Positions 11,238-19,568 of a DNA stretch of 64,000 nt are shown piece by piece. Positions within the stretch are counted from its first letter, which is position 1, and each line of letters begins with the position of its first letter. The stretch comes from Mycolicibacterium doricum (GTDB lineage Bacteria > Actinomycetota > Actinomycetes > Mycobacteriales > Mycobacteriaceae). The notes below the pieces were generated by a model that saw nothing but the letters and a program-made list of their open reading frames with translations, was not told the DNA's origin and did no database searches. Location of the stretch: NCBI RefSeq assembly GCF_010728155.1, contig NZ_AP022605.1:2790001-2854000 (forward strand), given 5' to 3'. The position numbers and the translations under genes are program-made.

Positions 11238-11972
11238 CTACTCAGCGCCGGTGACCGCCAGTACCGCCTCGGCCAGTTCCGGCCGGCACACCACCAGGTC
11301 GGGCAGCGTGGGATCGTCGCGGTTGTAGACCAGCGGTGAGCCGTCGATGCGGGAGCAGTGCAGTCCGGCGGCGCGGGCCACCGCGACCGGTGCGGCCGAA
11401 TCCCATTCGTACTGTCCACCTGCGTGCACGTACACGTCCGAAAAGCCCTGTATGAGCGAGGCCACTTTGGCTCCGGCCGAACCCATTTCGACCAGGGTAC
11501 CGCCGAGTTTGTCGCGCACCGCGAGCGCAATCGCGGGCGGCCGGGTGCGCGACACCACGATCCGCGGCGGCCCGTCGAACCGCATCGGAGCGGCGACGTC
11601 GGGTGTCGCCAGCGTGGTGTTCTGCGCGGGCAGCGCGACGGCCCCGGCCACCAGCTCACCGGACTGCCACAGCGCCACATGCACAGCCCAGTCGTCGCGG
11701 CCGAGTTCCGAGAATTCCCGGGTGCCGTCGAGCGGGTCGACGATCCACACCCGCTGCGAACGTAGCCGCACGGGGTCGTCGGCGCCCTCCTCCGAGAGGA
11801 CCGCGTCACCGGGCCGCTGCTCGGCGAGCTCGGCCGTCAGGAAATCGTGAGACCGCTTGTCGCCAGCGGCTTTTCGCTCGTCGACCGAAGCGTCGGCGAA
11901 CTCCGCGCGCACATCGAGCAGCAGGTCACCGGCCCGGGTGGCGAGCCGAGCGGCCAGTCCGTGGTCGTTCAC
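11238..11972 (-). CDS. cysQ: 3'-phosphoadenosine 5'-phosphate phosphatase CysQ
   Basis: Inositol-monophosphatase-fold, Mg-dependent phosphatase of 244 residues. In mycobacteria CysQ removes the 3'-phosphate from PAP (and PAPS), recycling the by-product of sulfotransfer. The metal-binding motifs are visible: the EE pair near residues 61-62 (VLSEEGADD), DPLDGTREF starting at D79, and WDSAAPVAV near residue 194. GTG 11972 overlaps the cysNC stop as GTGA, so it is co-translated with the enzyme that makes PAPS. Related IMPases can also act on fructose-1,6-bisphosphate or inositol phosphates; context favours PAP. Confidence 0.9.
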   Translation of the reverse strand: MNDHGLAARLATRAGDLLLDVRAEFADASVDERKAAGDKRSHDFLTAELAEQRPGDAVLSEEGADDPVRLRSQRVWIVDPLDGTREFSELGRDDWAVHVALWQSGELVAGAVALPAQNTTLATPDVAAPMRFDGPPRIVVSRTRPPAIALAVRDKLGGTLVEMGSAGAKVASLIQGFSDVYVHAGGQYEWDSAAPVAVARAAGLHCSRIDGSPLVYNRDDPTLPDLVVCRPELAEAVLAVTGAE

Positions 11973-13825
11973 CGGCCGCGGTCCAGCATGTCGATGACCT
12001 GCTGGGCGAGGTCGTCGACGTCGCGGTCGGGGGTCAACCGCAGATCGGGGGTCTTCGGCCGTTGATACGGGCTGTCGATCCCGGTGAAGTGGGTGATCTC
12101 CCTGGCGCGCGCCTTGGCGTAGAGGCCCTTGGGGTCGCGCCGCTCGCAGTCCTCGAGCGGCGTGTCGCAGAACACCTCGAAGAAGTCGTAACCCTGGTCG
12201 ACGTGTACCGCGCGGGCCAGTTCGCGGTGCTCGGTGAGCGGGCTGATCGCCGGCACCAGCACAGTCAGGCCGGAATCGGCCATCAGCGTGGCGATGTGGG
12301 CGAGTCGCCGCAGATTCTCCGCGCGGTCGGCCATCGAGAAGCCGAGGTCGGCGTTGAGGCCGTGGCGCACGTTGTCGCCGTCGAGAACATAAGCCGGACA
12401 ACCCCGTCGGAGAAGCTTCTGCTCCACCCGCATCGCCACTGACGACTTCCCGGAGCCCGACAGCCCGGTGAACCAGACGGTGCGGCCCCTCGACAGCCGG
12501 TCCTTCGCGCTGACCAGCGGCTGTTGTCGCACGGTGTTCGGGGTGGCGGTCCGGTTCGCGACGGGGCTGGTGTCGCGGACCATGCCCGCGGCTACGGTGC
12601 CGTTGGTGTCGGGGTCGATCAGGATGAAAGAGCCGGTTGCGGCGTTGCGCGAGTACTCGTCGAGCAACAACGGCTGCTGGGTGCGCAGCGTGACCCGGCC
12701 GAGTTCGTTGAGCTTGAGCGCGGTGGCCGACTTGTCGCGGTGGAGCGTGTTGACGTCGAGGCGGTAGTCCAGCGACGCGACGCGGGCCCGGGTCGTCCTG
12801 GTGGTGTGCTTGACCAGGTATTCGCGCCCGGGTTCGAGCGCCGAGGCATCGGCCATCCAGCACACCGTCGCGTCGAACGCGTTCGACACGTGCGGCTGGT
12901 TGTTGACGCGGGCGATCAGGTCGCCGCGGCTGATGTCGATGTCGTCGGCCAGGCTGACCGACACCGCCATCGGCGGGAACGCCTCGGTGACCGGACCGGT
13001 CGGTGAGTCGATCGCGGTGATGCTGCTGGTCTTACCGCTGGGTAGCACGACGATCTCGTCGCCGACCCGCATCACACCGCTGGCCACGGTGCCGGCGTAG
13101 CTGCGGTGGTCGGCGTGGTCGCGGGTCTGCGGGCGGATCACGTACTGGACCGGAAAGCGGACGTCGGTCAGGTTGCGGTCACCGGCGATGTAGACCTCTT
13201 CGAGGTGGCTCAGCAGCGCCGGCCCGTCGTACCAGGGGGCCTTGTCCGATTTGGTGACGACGTTGTCGCCGAGCAGCGCAGACATCGGGATGGTGGTGAC
13301 GTCGTGGATGTCGAGGCGTGCGGCGAACGCGTGGAACTCGTCGCGGATGTCGTTGAACTTCGCCTGATTCCAGTCGATCAGGTCCATCTTGTTGACCGCG
13401 AGCACGATGTGCTGCACACCGAGCAGCGACGCCAGGAACGCATGCCTGCGCGACTGCTCGAGCAGCCCGTGGCGGGCGTCGACGAGCACGATCGCCAGCT
13501 GCGCGGTCGAGGTGCCGGTGACCATGTTGCGGGTGTACTGGAGGTGGCCGGGGGTGTCGGCGATGATGAATTTCCGCTTGGCCGTGGCGAAGTAGCGGTA
13601 CGCGACGTCTATCGTGATGCCCTGTTCACGTTCGGACCGCAGACCGTCGGTGACCAGGGCGAGGTCGGTGTAGTCGTTGCCGCGTTCCTTGGAGGTGCGC
13701 TCGACGGCGGCCAGCTGGTCCTCCATGACCGCCTTGGAGTCGTAGAGCAGCCGGCCGATCAGGGTCGACTTTCCGTCGTCGACAGAGCCGGCGGTGGCGA
13801 TGCGAAGCAGCGTCGTCGTGCTCAT
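11969..13825 (-). CDS. cysNC: Bifunctional sulfate adenylyltransferase subunit 1 / APS kinase CysNC
   Basis: A 618-residue fusion. Residues 1 to about 430 are the CysN GTPase: P-loop GSVDDGKST at 13-21, DTPGHLQYTRNM, and NKMDLIDW, followed by EF-Tu-like beta barrels. GTP hydrolysis there drives APS synthesis by CysD. From about residue 440 begins the CysC APS kinase with P-loop GLSGSGKSS and VLDGDNVRHGLNADLGFS, which phosphorylates APS to PAPS. The fusion is usual in mycobacteria. Its ATG overlaps the cysD TGA by one base (TGATG) and its stop overlaps the cysQ start, so all three products should be made together. Confidence 0.96.
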   Translation of the reverse strand: MSTTTLLRIATAGSVDDGKSTLIGRLLYDSKAVMEDQLAAVERTSKERGNDYTDLALVTDGLRSEREQGITIDVAYRYFATAKRKFIIADTPGHLQYTRNMVTGTSTAQLAIVLVDARHGLLEQSRRHAFLASLLGVQHIVLAVNKMDLIDWNQAKFNDIRDEFHAFAARLDIHDVTTIPMSALLGDNVVTKSDKAPWYDGPALLSHLEEVYIAGDRNLTDVRFPVQYVIRPQTRDHADHRSYAGTVASGVMRVGDEIVVLPSGKTSSITAIDSPTGPVTEAFPPMAVSVSLADDIDISRGDLIARVNNQPHVSNAFDATVCWMADASALEPGREYLVKHTTRTTRARVASLDYRLDVNTLHRDKSATALKLNELGRVTLRTQQPLLLDEYSRNAATGSFILIDPDTNGTVAAGMVRDTSPVANRTATPNTVRQQPLVSAKDRLSRGRTVWFTGLSGSGKSSVAMRVEQKLLRRGCPAYVLDGDNVRHGLNADLGFSMADRAENLRRLAHIATLMADSGLTVLVPAISPLTEHRELARAVHVDQGYDFFEVFCDTPLEDCERRDPKGLYAKARAREITHFTGIDSPYQRPKTPDLRLTPDRDVDDLAQQVIDMLDRGR

Positions 13826-14754
13826 CAGAAATAGCCCTGTCGCTTGCGATCTTCCATCCCGGCCTCGGAGATCCGGTCGTCGGCGCGGGTCGCGCCACGT
13901 TCGGTCAGCCGCGACACCGCGGTCTCGGCGATGACGGCCTCCACGGTCGACGCCGTCGATTCGACGCAGCCGGTGCAGGTGACGTCACCGACGGTGCGGA
14001 ACCGCACACTGGCCTCGAAGACCTCTTCGCCGTCGTGGGGCTGCATGAACGGATGGACGGCCAGCAGCATGCCGTCGCGCTGGAACACCCGACGGGTGTG
14101 CGCGTAATAGATGTCCGGCAGCGTGATGCCCTCCGCGCCGATGTAGGCCCAGATGTCGTACTCGGTCCAGTTCGAGAGTGGGAAGACGCGGATGTGCTCG
14201 CCGGTGCGGTGCCGGCCGTTGTAGAGGTTCCACAACTCCGGCCGTTGCGCCTTCGGGTCCCACTGGCCGAACTCGTCGCGGAAGCTGAACACCCGCTCCT
14301 TGGCGCGGGCCTTCTCCTCGTCGCGGCGGGCCCCACCGAAGGCGGCGTCGAAACGGTTCTCGCGGATGGCGCGCAGCAACGTGACGGTCTGAAGCGGGTT
14401 GCGCGACGGCCCGTTGTCGACCACGCGGCCGGCGTCGATGTCCTCCTGCACCGACGCGACGACCAGACGGACGCCGTTCTCGGCGACCAGGCGGTCGCGG
14501 GTGTCGATGACCTCGTCGAAGTTGTGGCCGGTGTCGACGTGCATCACCGGGAACGGCAGACGGGCCGGCGCGAATGCCTTGATCGCCAGGTGCAGCATGA
14601 CGATCGAGTCCTTGCCGCCGGAGAAGAGCAGTACCGGCCGCTCGAACTCGGCGGCGACCTCGCGGATGATGTGGATGGCCTCGGCCTCCAGCGAGCGCAA
14701 ATGGCTCAGCTCGTACTGGCCCGGCTCCGGTGCGGCTACCTGAGCGGCTGTCAT
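13825..14754 (-). CDS. cysD: Sulfate adenylyltransferase subunit 2 CysD
   Basis: The 309-residue N-type ATP-pyrophosphatase subunit of ATP sulfurylase, which together with CysN joins sulfate to AMP. The PP-loop SGGKDS is at residues 45-50; HVDTGHNFDEV, GARRDEEKARAKER and FPLSNWTEYDIWAYI follow as in the family, and the C-terminus ends in EAGMEDRKRQGYF. ATG 14754 follows GGAAT and matches the family N-terminus; the longer open frame to 14922 has no support. It heads the sulfate-activation operon. An inverted repeat about 40 bp upstream (14791-14811) may be its operator. A carbonic anhydrase gene that adjoins cysD in M. tuberculosis is not present here. Confidence 0.96.
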   Translation of the reverse strand: MTAAQVAAPEPGQYELSHLRSLEAEAIHIIREVAAEFERPVLLFSGGKDSIVMLHLAIKAFAPARLPFPVMHVDTGHNFDEVIDTRDRLVAENGVRLVVASVQEDIDAGRVVDNGPSRNPLQTVTLLRAIRENRFDAAFGGARRDEEKARAKERVFSFRDEFGQWDPKAQRPELWNLYNGRHRTGEHIRVFPLSNWTEYDIWAYIGAEGITLPDIYYAHTRRVFQRDGMLLAVHPFMQPHDGEEVFEASVRFRTVGDVTCTGCVESTASTVEAVIAETAVSRLTERGATRADDRISEAGMEDRKRQGYF

Positions 14755-14790
14755 CGGATTCCTTGTTAAGTTGGCTGATTCTGCCCAATT

Positions 14791-14811
14791 TACCTTGATA
14801 GCGGGAAGGTA
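14791..14811. promoter_or_regulatory. Inverted repeat upstream of cysD, possible operator
   Basis: Perfect 6-bp arms TACCTT (14791-14796) and AAGGTA (14806-14811) are separated by nine bases, 37 bp upstream of the cysD start. Size and position suit a dimeric regulator; the nearby Rrf2 protein is the obvious candidate, by inference only. No consensus site for that protein is known to me. Confidence 0.4.
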
Positions 14812-14968
14812 CCGGGGGGGCGGCGGTGATGTCAAGAAGCGTGCGGCCGTGGCCACGGCGTGGACTGTCCTGTCGGAGGCAAAGCGGCGGATTCCCGATC
14901 TCCCGCCCGACCTCGCGAGCATCTTCGGTCAACGGGGTTGTCGGGGGTCTTGTCACCCCGTCCCGGTA

Positions 14969-14990
14969 GTATCGAACGTATGTTCGATAC
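14969..14990. promoter_or_regulatory. SOS (LexA) box over the 13E12 start codon
   Basis: The core TCGAACGTATGTTCGA at 14972-14987 fits exactly the mycobacterial LexA site TCGAAC-N4-GTTCGA. Symmetry extends to 9-bp arms, GTATCGAAC and GTTCGATAC. The ATG of the 13E12 gene is inside the box (14980-14982). Bound LexA would block both the transcription start region and the 5' end of the gene. LexA sites at 13E12 genes are known in M. tuberculosis. Confidence 0.88.
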
Positions 14991-16770
14991 TGTGTTCGCG
15001 GGGCTGGACGAGTCCGCGCTGATCGCTGCGATCGGGCAGTCCGCGCGTGAGGAGGCGCAGGCCGGGGCGCGGAAGTTCGCCGCGATCGCGCAGCTGGCGC
15101 ATCTGAGCGTCACCGAGGACCAGGAACATGACCACTGGGTCTACGACTCCTGGGCTGCGGCGGCATCCGAGATCGGGGCCGCGTTGAACATCGGACACAA
15201 ACGGGCATCGGGGCAGATGCGGATCGCGGTCGCGTTGCGCGACCGGCTGCCCCGGATCGCGGCGCTGTACCTGCAGGGCCGGTTGAGCACCCGGCTAATC
15301 TGCGAGATCACCTGGCGTACCCGCCTCGTCGAGGACACCCGGGTGCTGGCGCTGCTCGACGCCGCGCTGGCCGGCCAAGCGCAGCGGTGGGGGCCGTTGT
15401 CCGACGAACGGTTGACCCGCGCGGTCGACGCGGTGATCAACCGGTATGACCCGGATGCAGTCACCCGAGCCAAACAGGTCCTCACGACCCGCGACTTCCG
15501 GATCGGGACGCTGCAGGACCCCGACGCGCTGGTCACGGTCTGGGGTCAGCTGCTCGGCTGTGACGCTGAGGTGCTGTCCGCCCGGATCACCGCGATGCTC
15601 AAAGGGGTCTGCGACGACGACCCCCGCACCATCGGCGAGCGGCGCTCATGCGCGGTGGGCGCCATCGTCTCAGGCCACGATCACCTACCGTGCCGGTGCG
15701 GATCACCCGACTGCCCGGCGTCAGCGCCGACCAGCTCCAATGTCGTCATCACGGTGATCGCCGATCCGGCCGCCGTCGAGGCCGCCCAGCAGCTGATCGC
15801 CGCCGAGGACCGCGCACAACAAAGCCAGCAGGCCCACAGAGCCGAGCCCGCCCCCGGACCGTTTCGTCAAGATGAATCATCGGCGCCGGGATCCGACTCG
15901 GTAGCCGACCCCCAGCCAAACCCCGAGCCCGACCCGGAAGTGCCTAATCCTCGTCCTTGCGACCAGGACTCGGGCGTGGCCTTGCTGCCCGGCGCGACGA
16001 TCCTGCCGATCGCGGCGTTGGCCGAGGCAATCCGCAACGGCGCGGCGATCAAACAACTCTGGCTACCCGGCGCCGATCCCGAACCGCACTACCGCCCCTC
16101 GGCCAAGCTGGCCGCGTTCGTGCGCGCCCGTGACCTGTTCTGCCGATTCCCCGGCTGCACCGTGCCTGCCCAACGCTGCGATATCGACCACGTCGTGCCC
16201 TGGCCCCACGGGCCCACCCACGCCTCCAACCTGAACTGCACATGCCGCACCCACCACCTGGCGAAAACGTTCTGGAACGGCTGGCGCGACGAACAATCAC
16301 CCGACGGCACCGTGACCTGGACCACCCCAGCCGCCCAGCGCTACACCACCGTGCCGGCAAGCCGACTATTGTTCCCCCGCTGGAACACCACCACCACCGA
16401 GCTACCGCCGCTGACCCCACCCCCGCCCGACCCCGACCGCATCACCAAGATGCCGAAACGACGACACACCCGCACCGCCCAGAACACCACACGCATCAAA
16501 GCCGAACGCAACCACAACGCCGCCCAACGCGCCGCCGCGCGAGCGAAGGCACACCACACGGCCACCGCGCAACGACCGCCACCGGCGCCGCTGCCTGGCG
16601 TGCCTCCCACTTTCCGGACTGCGGACCAAATAGGGTCCGAGCCGGAAAGGAATGAAGGGAATTGGCGAAGAAATACCAGAAATTCTCTCCAGAGTTTCGT
16701 GAGGAAGTCGTCAAACTCGTGGTGGAGGGGCAACAGCCTATCGCTAAGGTCGCTCGTGAACATGGGCTGA
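14980..16770 (+). CDS. 13E12-family DUF222/HNH endonuclease-like protein, C-terminus altered by IS
   Basis: 596 codons are open. The N-terminal DUF222 helical domain (from about residue 10 to 290) is followed by a variable Pro/Glu-rich linker and an HNH region near residues 385-425, with CRFPGCTVPAQRCDIDHVVPW, then NLNCTCRTHH, giving the His-Asn-His order and zinc-type cysteines. Many 13E12 genes are multicopy in mycobacteria. ATG 14980 is the family start and lies within the SOS box. From about residue 544 the reading frame enters the IS3 element at 16611, so the last ~53 residues are IS-encoded; the family normally ends within a few residues of that point. Activity may therefore be retained. 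DNA-damage induction is likely. Confidence 0.88.
   Translation: MFDTVFAGLDESALIAAIGQSAREEAQAGARKFAAIAQLAHLSVTEDQEHDHWVYDSWAAAASEIGAALNIGHKRASGQMRIAVALRDRLPRIAALYLQGRLSTRLICEITWRTRLVEDTRVLALLDAALAGQAQRWGPLSDERLTRAVDAVINRYDPDAVTRAKQVLTTRDFRIGTLQDPDALVTVWGQLLGCDAEVLSARITAMLKGVCDDDPRTIGERRSCAVGAIVSGHDHLPCRCGSPDCPASAPTSSNVVITVIADPAAVEAAQQLIAAEDRAQQSQQAHRAEPAPGPFRQDESSAPGSDSVADPQPNPEPDPEVPNPRPCDQDSGVALLPGATILPIAALAEAIRNGAAIKQLWLPGADPEPHYRPSAKLAAFVRARDLFCRFPGCTVPAQRCDIDHVVPWPHGPTHASNLNCTCRTHHLAKTFWNGWRDEQSPDGTVTWTTPAAQRYTTVPASRLLFPRWNTTTTELPPLTPPPPDPDRITKMPKRRHTRTAQNTTRIKAERNHNAAQRAAARAKAHHTATAQRPPPAPLPGVPPTFRTADQIGSEPERNEGNWRRNTRNSLQSFVRKSSNSWWRGNSLSLRSLVNMG
16611..16625. repeat. IS left terminal inverted repeat
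   Basis: TTTCCGGACTGCGGA, identical to the reverse complement of 17859-17873. Confidence 0.85.
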
Positions 16771-16952
16771 GTGAGACGACTGTCGGCAATTGGGTGCGCA
16801 AATACCGAGAGGAGCGCGCCGGGGACGAGCCGCCGCTGCAATTGTCAGAACGCGCGCGGCTCCGCGAGTTGGAACGAGAGAACCGGGAAATGGCGATGGA
16901 ACTCGCCTTCCTGAAAAAAGCGGCAGCGTACTTCGCGAGGGAGCAGCGGTGA
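16662..16952 (+). CDS. IS3-family transposase OrfA
   Basis: 96 residues with an N-terminal helix-turn-helix (FSPEFREEVVKLVVEGQQPIAK, then VAREHGLSETTVGNWVRKY; given here in two parts) and a C-terminal leucine-rich coiled coil (LRELERENREMAMELAFLKKA), the DNA-binding subunit of IS3 transposases. The start is TTG 16662; an in-frame stop lies just upstream and GGAAAGGA precedes it by about ten bases. Its stop overlaps the orfB GTG as GTGA. It is intact. Confidence 0.88.
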   Translation: MAKKYQKFSPEFREEVVKLVVEGQQPIAKVAREHGLSETTVGNWVRKYREERAGDEPPLQLSERARLRELERENREMAMELAFLKKAAAYFAREQR

Positions 16953-17846
16953 GCGAGAAATACGCGCTCATCGCCGCGGAGCACGCCGCCGCGCACGTCG
17001 CCGAGGCTCCCACCGTCGCCCAGATGACCCGCTGGCTGGGCGTGTCCAAGAGCGGCTATTACGAGTGGGCCGCGCGCCCGCCCAGTACGGCCGAGAAGCG
17101 CCGGGAGGAACTCAAGATCAAGATCGCCACGTTGTTCGACTCATTCGACGGCGCCTATGGGTATCGGCGCATCCACGCCGAGTTGGTCCGCGCCGGCGAA
17201 CACGTCGGGGAAGAGTTGGTGCGAAAGCTGATGCGTGAGCTGAACCTTGTTGCGGTGCAACCGAAACCGTACAAACGCACCACAATCCCGGGTAAGCCCG
17301 AGCAGGCGGTGGCCGACCTGGTGGCCCGCGATTTCACCGCCGATAAGCCGGGGTTAAGTGCGTCGGCGACATCACCTACATCAAGACGTGGGAAGGCTGG
17401 CTGTATGTGGCGACAGTCATCGACTGCTTCAACAAAGAGGTGATCGGCTATGCCATGGCCGAGCACATGCGCACTGAGCTGGTCACCGACGCGCTGGATA
17501 TGGCGGCCCGCAACCACCAGCTGGAGCAAGATTGCATTATGCATTCCGATCGCGGCACCCAATATATGTCTGCCGAGTATTCCGCCACGCTTAAGGAGTT
17601 CGGGCTGCGGCAATCGGTGGGCCGCACCGGGGTATGTTGGGATAATGCGCTCGCGGAATCGTTTTCGCGAGTTTGAAGAATGAGCGGGTCCACCACATGG
17701 TGTACCCGACCCGGAAGGCGGCGAAGGAAGATATTGCACGCTACATCGAATTGTTCTACAATCGACGCAGAATTCATTCCGCACTCGGCTATCGGACACC
17801 GCACGAGGTCCGCATCGAGTACATGAATTCACAGCTCGCAGCGTAA
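16949..17846 (+). pseudogene. IS3-family transposase OrfB (rve integrase), two frameshifts
   Basis: Reads as one transposase if two single bases are restored. The first segment (GTG 16949 to about 17352) holds the HTH_21 region SGYYEWAARPPSTAEKRREE and YGYRRIHAELVRAG. A base appears lost in the G run at about 17349-17353, after which the frame GDITYIKTWEGWLYVATVID carries the first catalytic Asp. The middle segment contains HSDRGTQYMSAEY (second Asp) and DNALAESF (Glu). A second base appears lost in the T run near 17662, after which NERVHHMVYPTRKAAKEDI and YNRRRIHSALGYRTPHEVR lead to TAA 17844. Both breaks are in homopolymers, so sequencing error is a live alternative to true inactivation. 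Confidence 0.85.
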
Positions 17847-17858
17847 ATGGATGCGAAA

Positions 17859-17873
17859 TCCGCAGTCCGGAAA
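17859..17873. repeat. IS right terminal inverted repeat
   Basis: TCCGCAGTCCGGAAA, the reverse complement of the left repeat at 16611-16625. Confidence 0.85.
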
Positions 17874-17879
17874 ACGCAG

Positions 17880-17976
17880 GGCAGCCCAGCCCGAGCGGCA
17901 CGTCGTCAATGCGCAGCCCGCTGCGTTCGCCGATCACCAGTAGTTCGGTGACGAAGAACCATCCGGTGTGGATCCA
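17880..17976 (-). pseudogene. Fragment of a GT2-family glycosyltransferase
   Basis: On the minus strand one frame reads HTGWFFVTELLVIGERSGLR followed by IDDVPLG. This matches a conserved block near the middle of actinobacterial polyprenyl-phosphate GT2 glycosyltransferases, which I recall as roughly TGWFFDTELLVLAER-GLRI-EVPVDW. Only about 30 codons remain. The left side stops at the IS right end, and the upstream coding part is absent because the histidine kinase gene abuts directly. The kinase reading frame runs into this DNA in another frame and takes its TGA (17934-17936) from it. This is best explained by a deletion that removed both halves of the gene. Confidence 0.7.
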
Positions 17977-19568
17977 TGGTCGTCGGGACCCTGCTCGGCA
18001 GGCAGCCCCACCACGAACTCCGTGCGCCCCGGCACGCTGGCGACCTGGATGCTGCCGCCGTGCGCCTTGACCACCGCGGCGACGATGGCCAGTCCCAGCC
18101 CGGTACTACCGTCGCGACGCGATCGGGACGAATCGCCGCGGGCGAAGCGCTCGAATACCTCGGGCAGCAATGCAGGCGGGATCCCTGGGCCGTCGTCGGT
18201 CACCGTCAACACCGCGCCGCCCACGGGGCCTTCGGCCAGCGACGTGACGACCGTCGTGCCAGACGGTGTGTGGGTGCCGGCGTTCGCCAACAGATTGGCC
18301 AGCACCTGGTGCAGTCGGGCTTCGTCGCCGTCGACCACCACCGGTTCGGAGGGCAGGTCGAGCAACCACACATGCCCGGGCGCGGCGGCGTGCGCATCGC
18401 TGACTGCGTCGACGACCAACCGGGACAGATCGACCGGCTCACGGTCCAGGGGCCGGCCGTCGTCGAGGCGTGCCAGCAGCAACATGTCCTCGACCAGTCG
18501 CGTCATCCGCGCGGTCTGCGATTCCACCCGGTTCATCGCGTGCGCGACGTCACCGGGCAGCGCATCGCAATGTCGTTGCGCCAGTTCGGTGTAACCGCGG
18601 ATGGCCGCCAACGGGGTGCGTAGCTCATGGCTGGCGTCGGCGACGAACTGGCGCACCCGGGTCTCGCTGGCGTGCCGCGCCGACAGTGCGTCTGCGATCC
18701 GGTCGAGCATCCGGTTCAGCGACGTCCCGAGCTGGCCGACCTCGGTGTGTGCACTGGCCGGGTCCACCGCGACGATCGGCGTCGGCAGCCGCACCTCGCC
18801 GCGGTCGAGTTCGAGGTCGGCGACCTCGCGTGCGGCCGCCGACACCCGCGACAGCGGCGCCAACTGCCTGCCGACGATCCACACCCCGGCCGCGGTGGCG
18901 CCGACCAGCGCGATCGCCGCCACCGCGCAGAAGATGACGAGCACAGTGAGCAGGGTGTCGTCGACGTCGGAGGTCGGTAGGCCGGTGACGATCACCTCCG
19001 CGGGCCCCCGGGCGGGCAGCGCGATCACCCGGTAGCGGCCGAGCCCGTCGAGCGTGACGCTGCGGGGCGTCTGGTCGGCGGGCACCGCGGCGAGCTGGGT
19101 GGCGGCGGCGTCGCTGATCTGGACGCGCGCGCCGTCGGCGGTGATGATCCCCGCGTCGACGGCAGCGCCGTCGCCGACCACCGCACCTACCGTTCGGGCA
19201 GCCTGCCCCGGCGCGTTGAGGAACGCCGGGCCTGGTCCGGCGTCGTCGCGGATCATCCGCCGGTGCGGTAAGCCCGGCTGTGGCGGGAACCGCGGTACCG
19301 GCATGATCGGCATCATCATCGGCGATCCCGGCGGCGGGCCGAAGGCGAACAGGCCGGCCGACCGGCGAGCGGTCTCGGCGAGCTGGGCGTCGAGTTGGTT
19401 GACCAGGAACCGCTGGAGCGCAAGTTCGGTACCCACGCCGACCGCCGCGCACACCAACGCGAGGAGGACGATTTGCGTGGCGAGCAACCTGCCCCGCAGC
19501 GACCAGCTGCGGGGCGAACGCAGCCGTGTGCGGCCGACCGGTTCAGCGGGCGGCGGGTTTGAGGACAT
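17934..19568 (-). CDS. Two-component sensor histidine kinase
   Basis: 544 residues. Order: cytosolic start, membrane helix (LLATQIVLLALVCAAVGVG), a proline/methionine-rich external sensor of about 150 residues, second helix (VLVIFCAVAAIALVGATAA), HAMP linker (RQLAPLSRVSAAAREVADLE), H-box VADASHELRTPLAAIRGY with the phospho-accepting His near residue 315, N-box (LLANAGTHTP), and G boxes DDGPGIP and GSTGLGLAIV. It is a class I membrane kinase pairing with the response regulator encoded upstream, whose 3' end it overlaps by 26 bp. The last roughly 11 residues (DGSSSPNYW) derive from glycosyltransferase-fragment DNA, so the C-terminus is slightly non-native but beyond the ATPase core. The signal sensed is unknown. 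Confidence 0.92.
   Translation of the reverse strand: MSSNPPPAEPVGRTRLRSPRSWSLRGRLLATQIVLLALVCAAVGVGTELALQRFLVNQLDAQLAETARRSAGLFAFGPPPGSPMMMPIMPVPRFPPQPGLPHRRMIRDDAGPGPAFLNAPGQAARTVGAVVGDGAAVDAGIITADGARVQISDAAATQLAAVPADQTPRSVTLDGLGRYRVIALPARGPAEVIVTGLPTSDVDDTLLTVLVIFCAVAAIALVGATAAGVWIVGRQLAPLSRVSAAAREVADLELDRGEVRLPTPIVAVDPASAHTEVGQLGTSLNRMLDRIADALSARHASETRVRQFVADASHELRTPLAAIRGYTELAQRHCDALPGDVAHAMNRVESQTARMTRLVEDMLLLARLDDGRPLDREPVDLSRLVVDAVSDAHAAAPGHVWLLDLPSEPVVVDGDEARLHQVLANLLANAGTHTPSGTTVVTSLAEGPVGGAVLTVTDDGPGIPPALLPEVFERFARGDSSRSRRDGSTGLGLAIVAAVVKAHGGSIQVASVPGRTEFVVGLPAEQGPDDHGSTPDGSSSPNYW

Larger units (their letters stand above)
16611..17873 (+). mobile_element. IS3-family insertion sequence, 1263 bp
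   Basis: Bounded by matching 15-bp terminal inverted repeats and carrying orfA and orfB in the IS3 arrangement with DDE transposase motifs. No 3-4 bp target duplication is visible: CAC precedes the left end, ACG follows the right end, and shifting the boundary by one to three bases does not create a match. That, together with unrelated genes on either side, suggests that one flank was deleted after insertion. Transposase orfB has two frameshifts, so the copy is probably not autonomous. Confidence 0.88.

Noticed and set aside
14925..14980. -35/-10 pair for the 13E12 gene (TTGTCA or TTGTCG with TAGTAT)
   Set aside because: Spacers of 11 or 23 bases are outside the normal range; only the SOS box is reported.
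16600..17880. Search for a target-site duplication of the IS
   Set aside because: CAC and ACG flank the ends; shifting the boundary by up to three bases gives no match, so none is reported.
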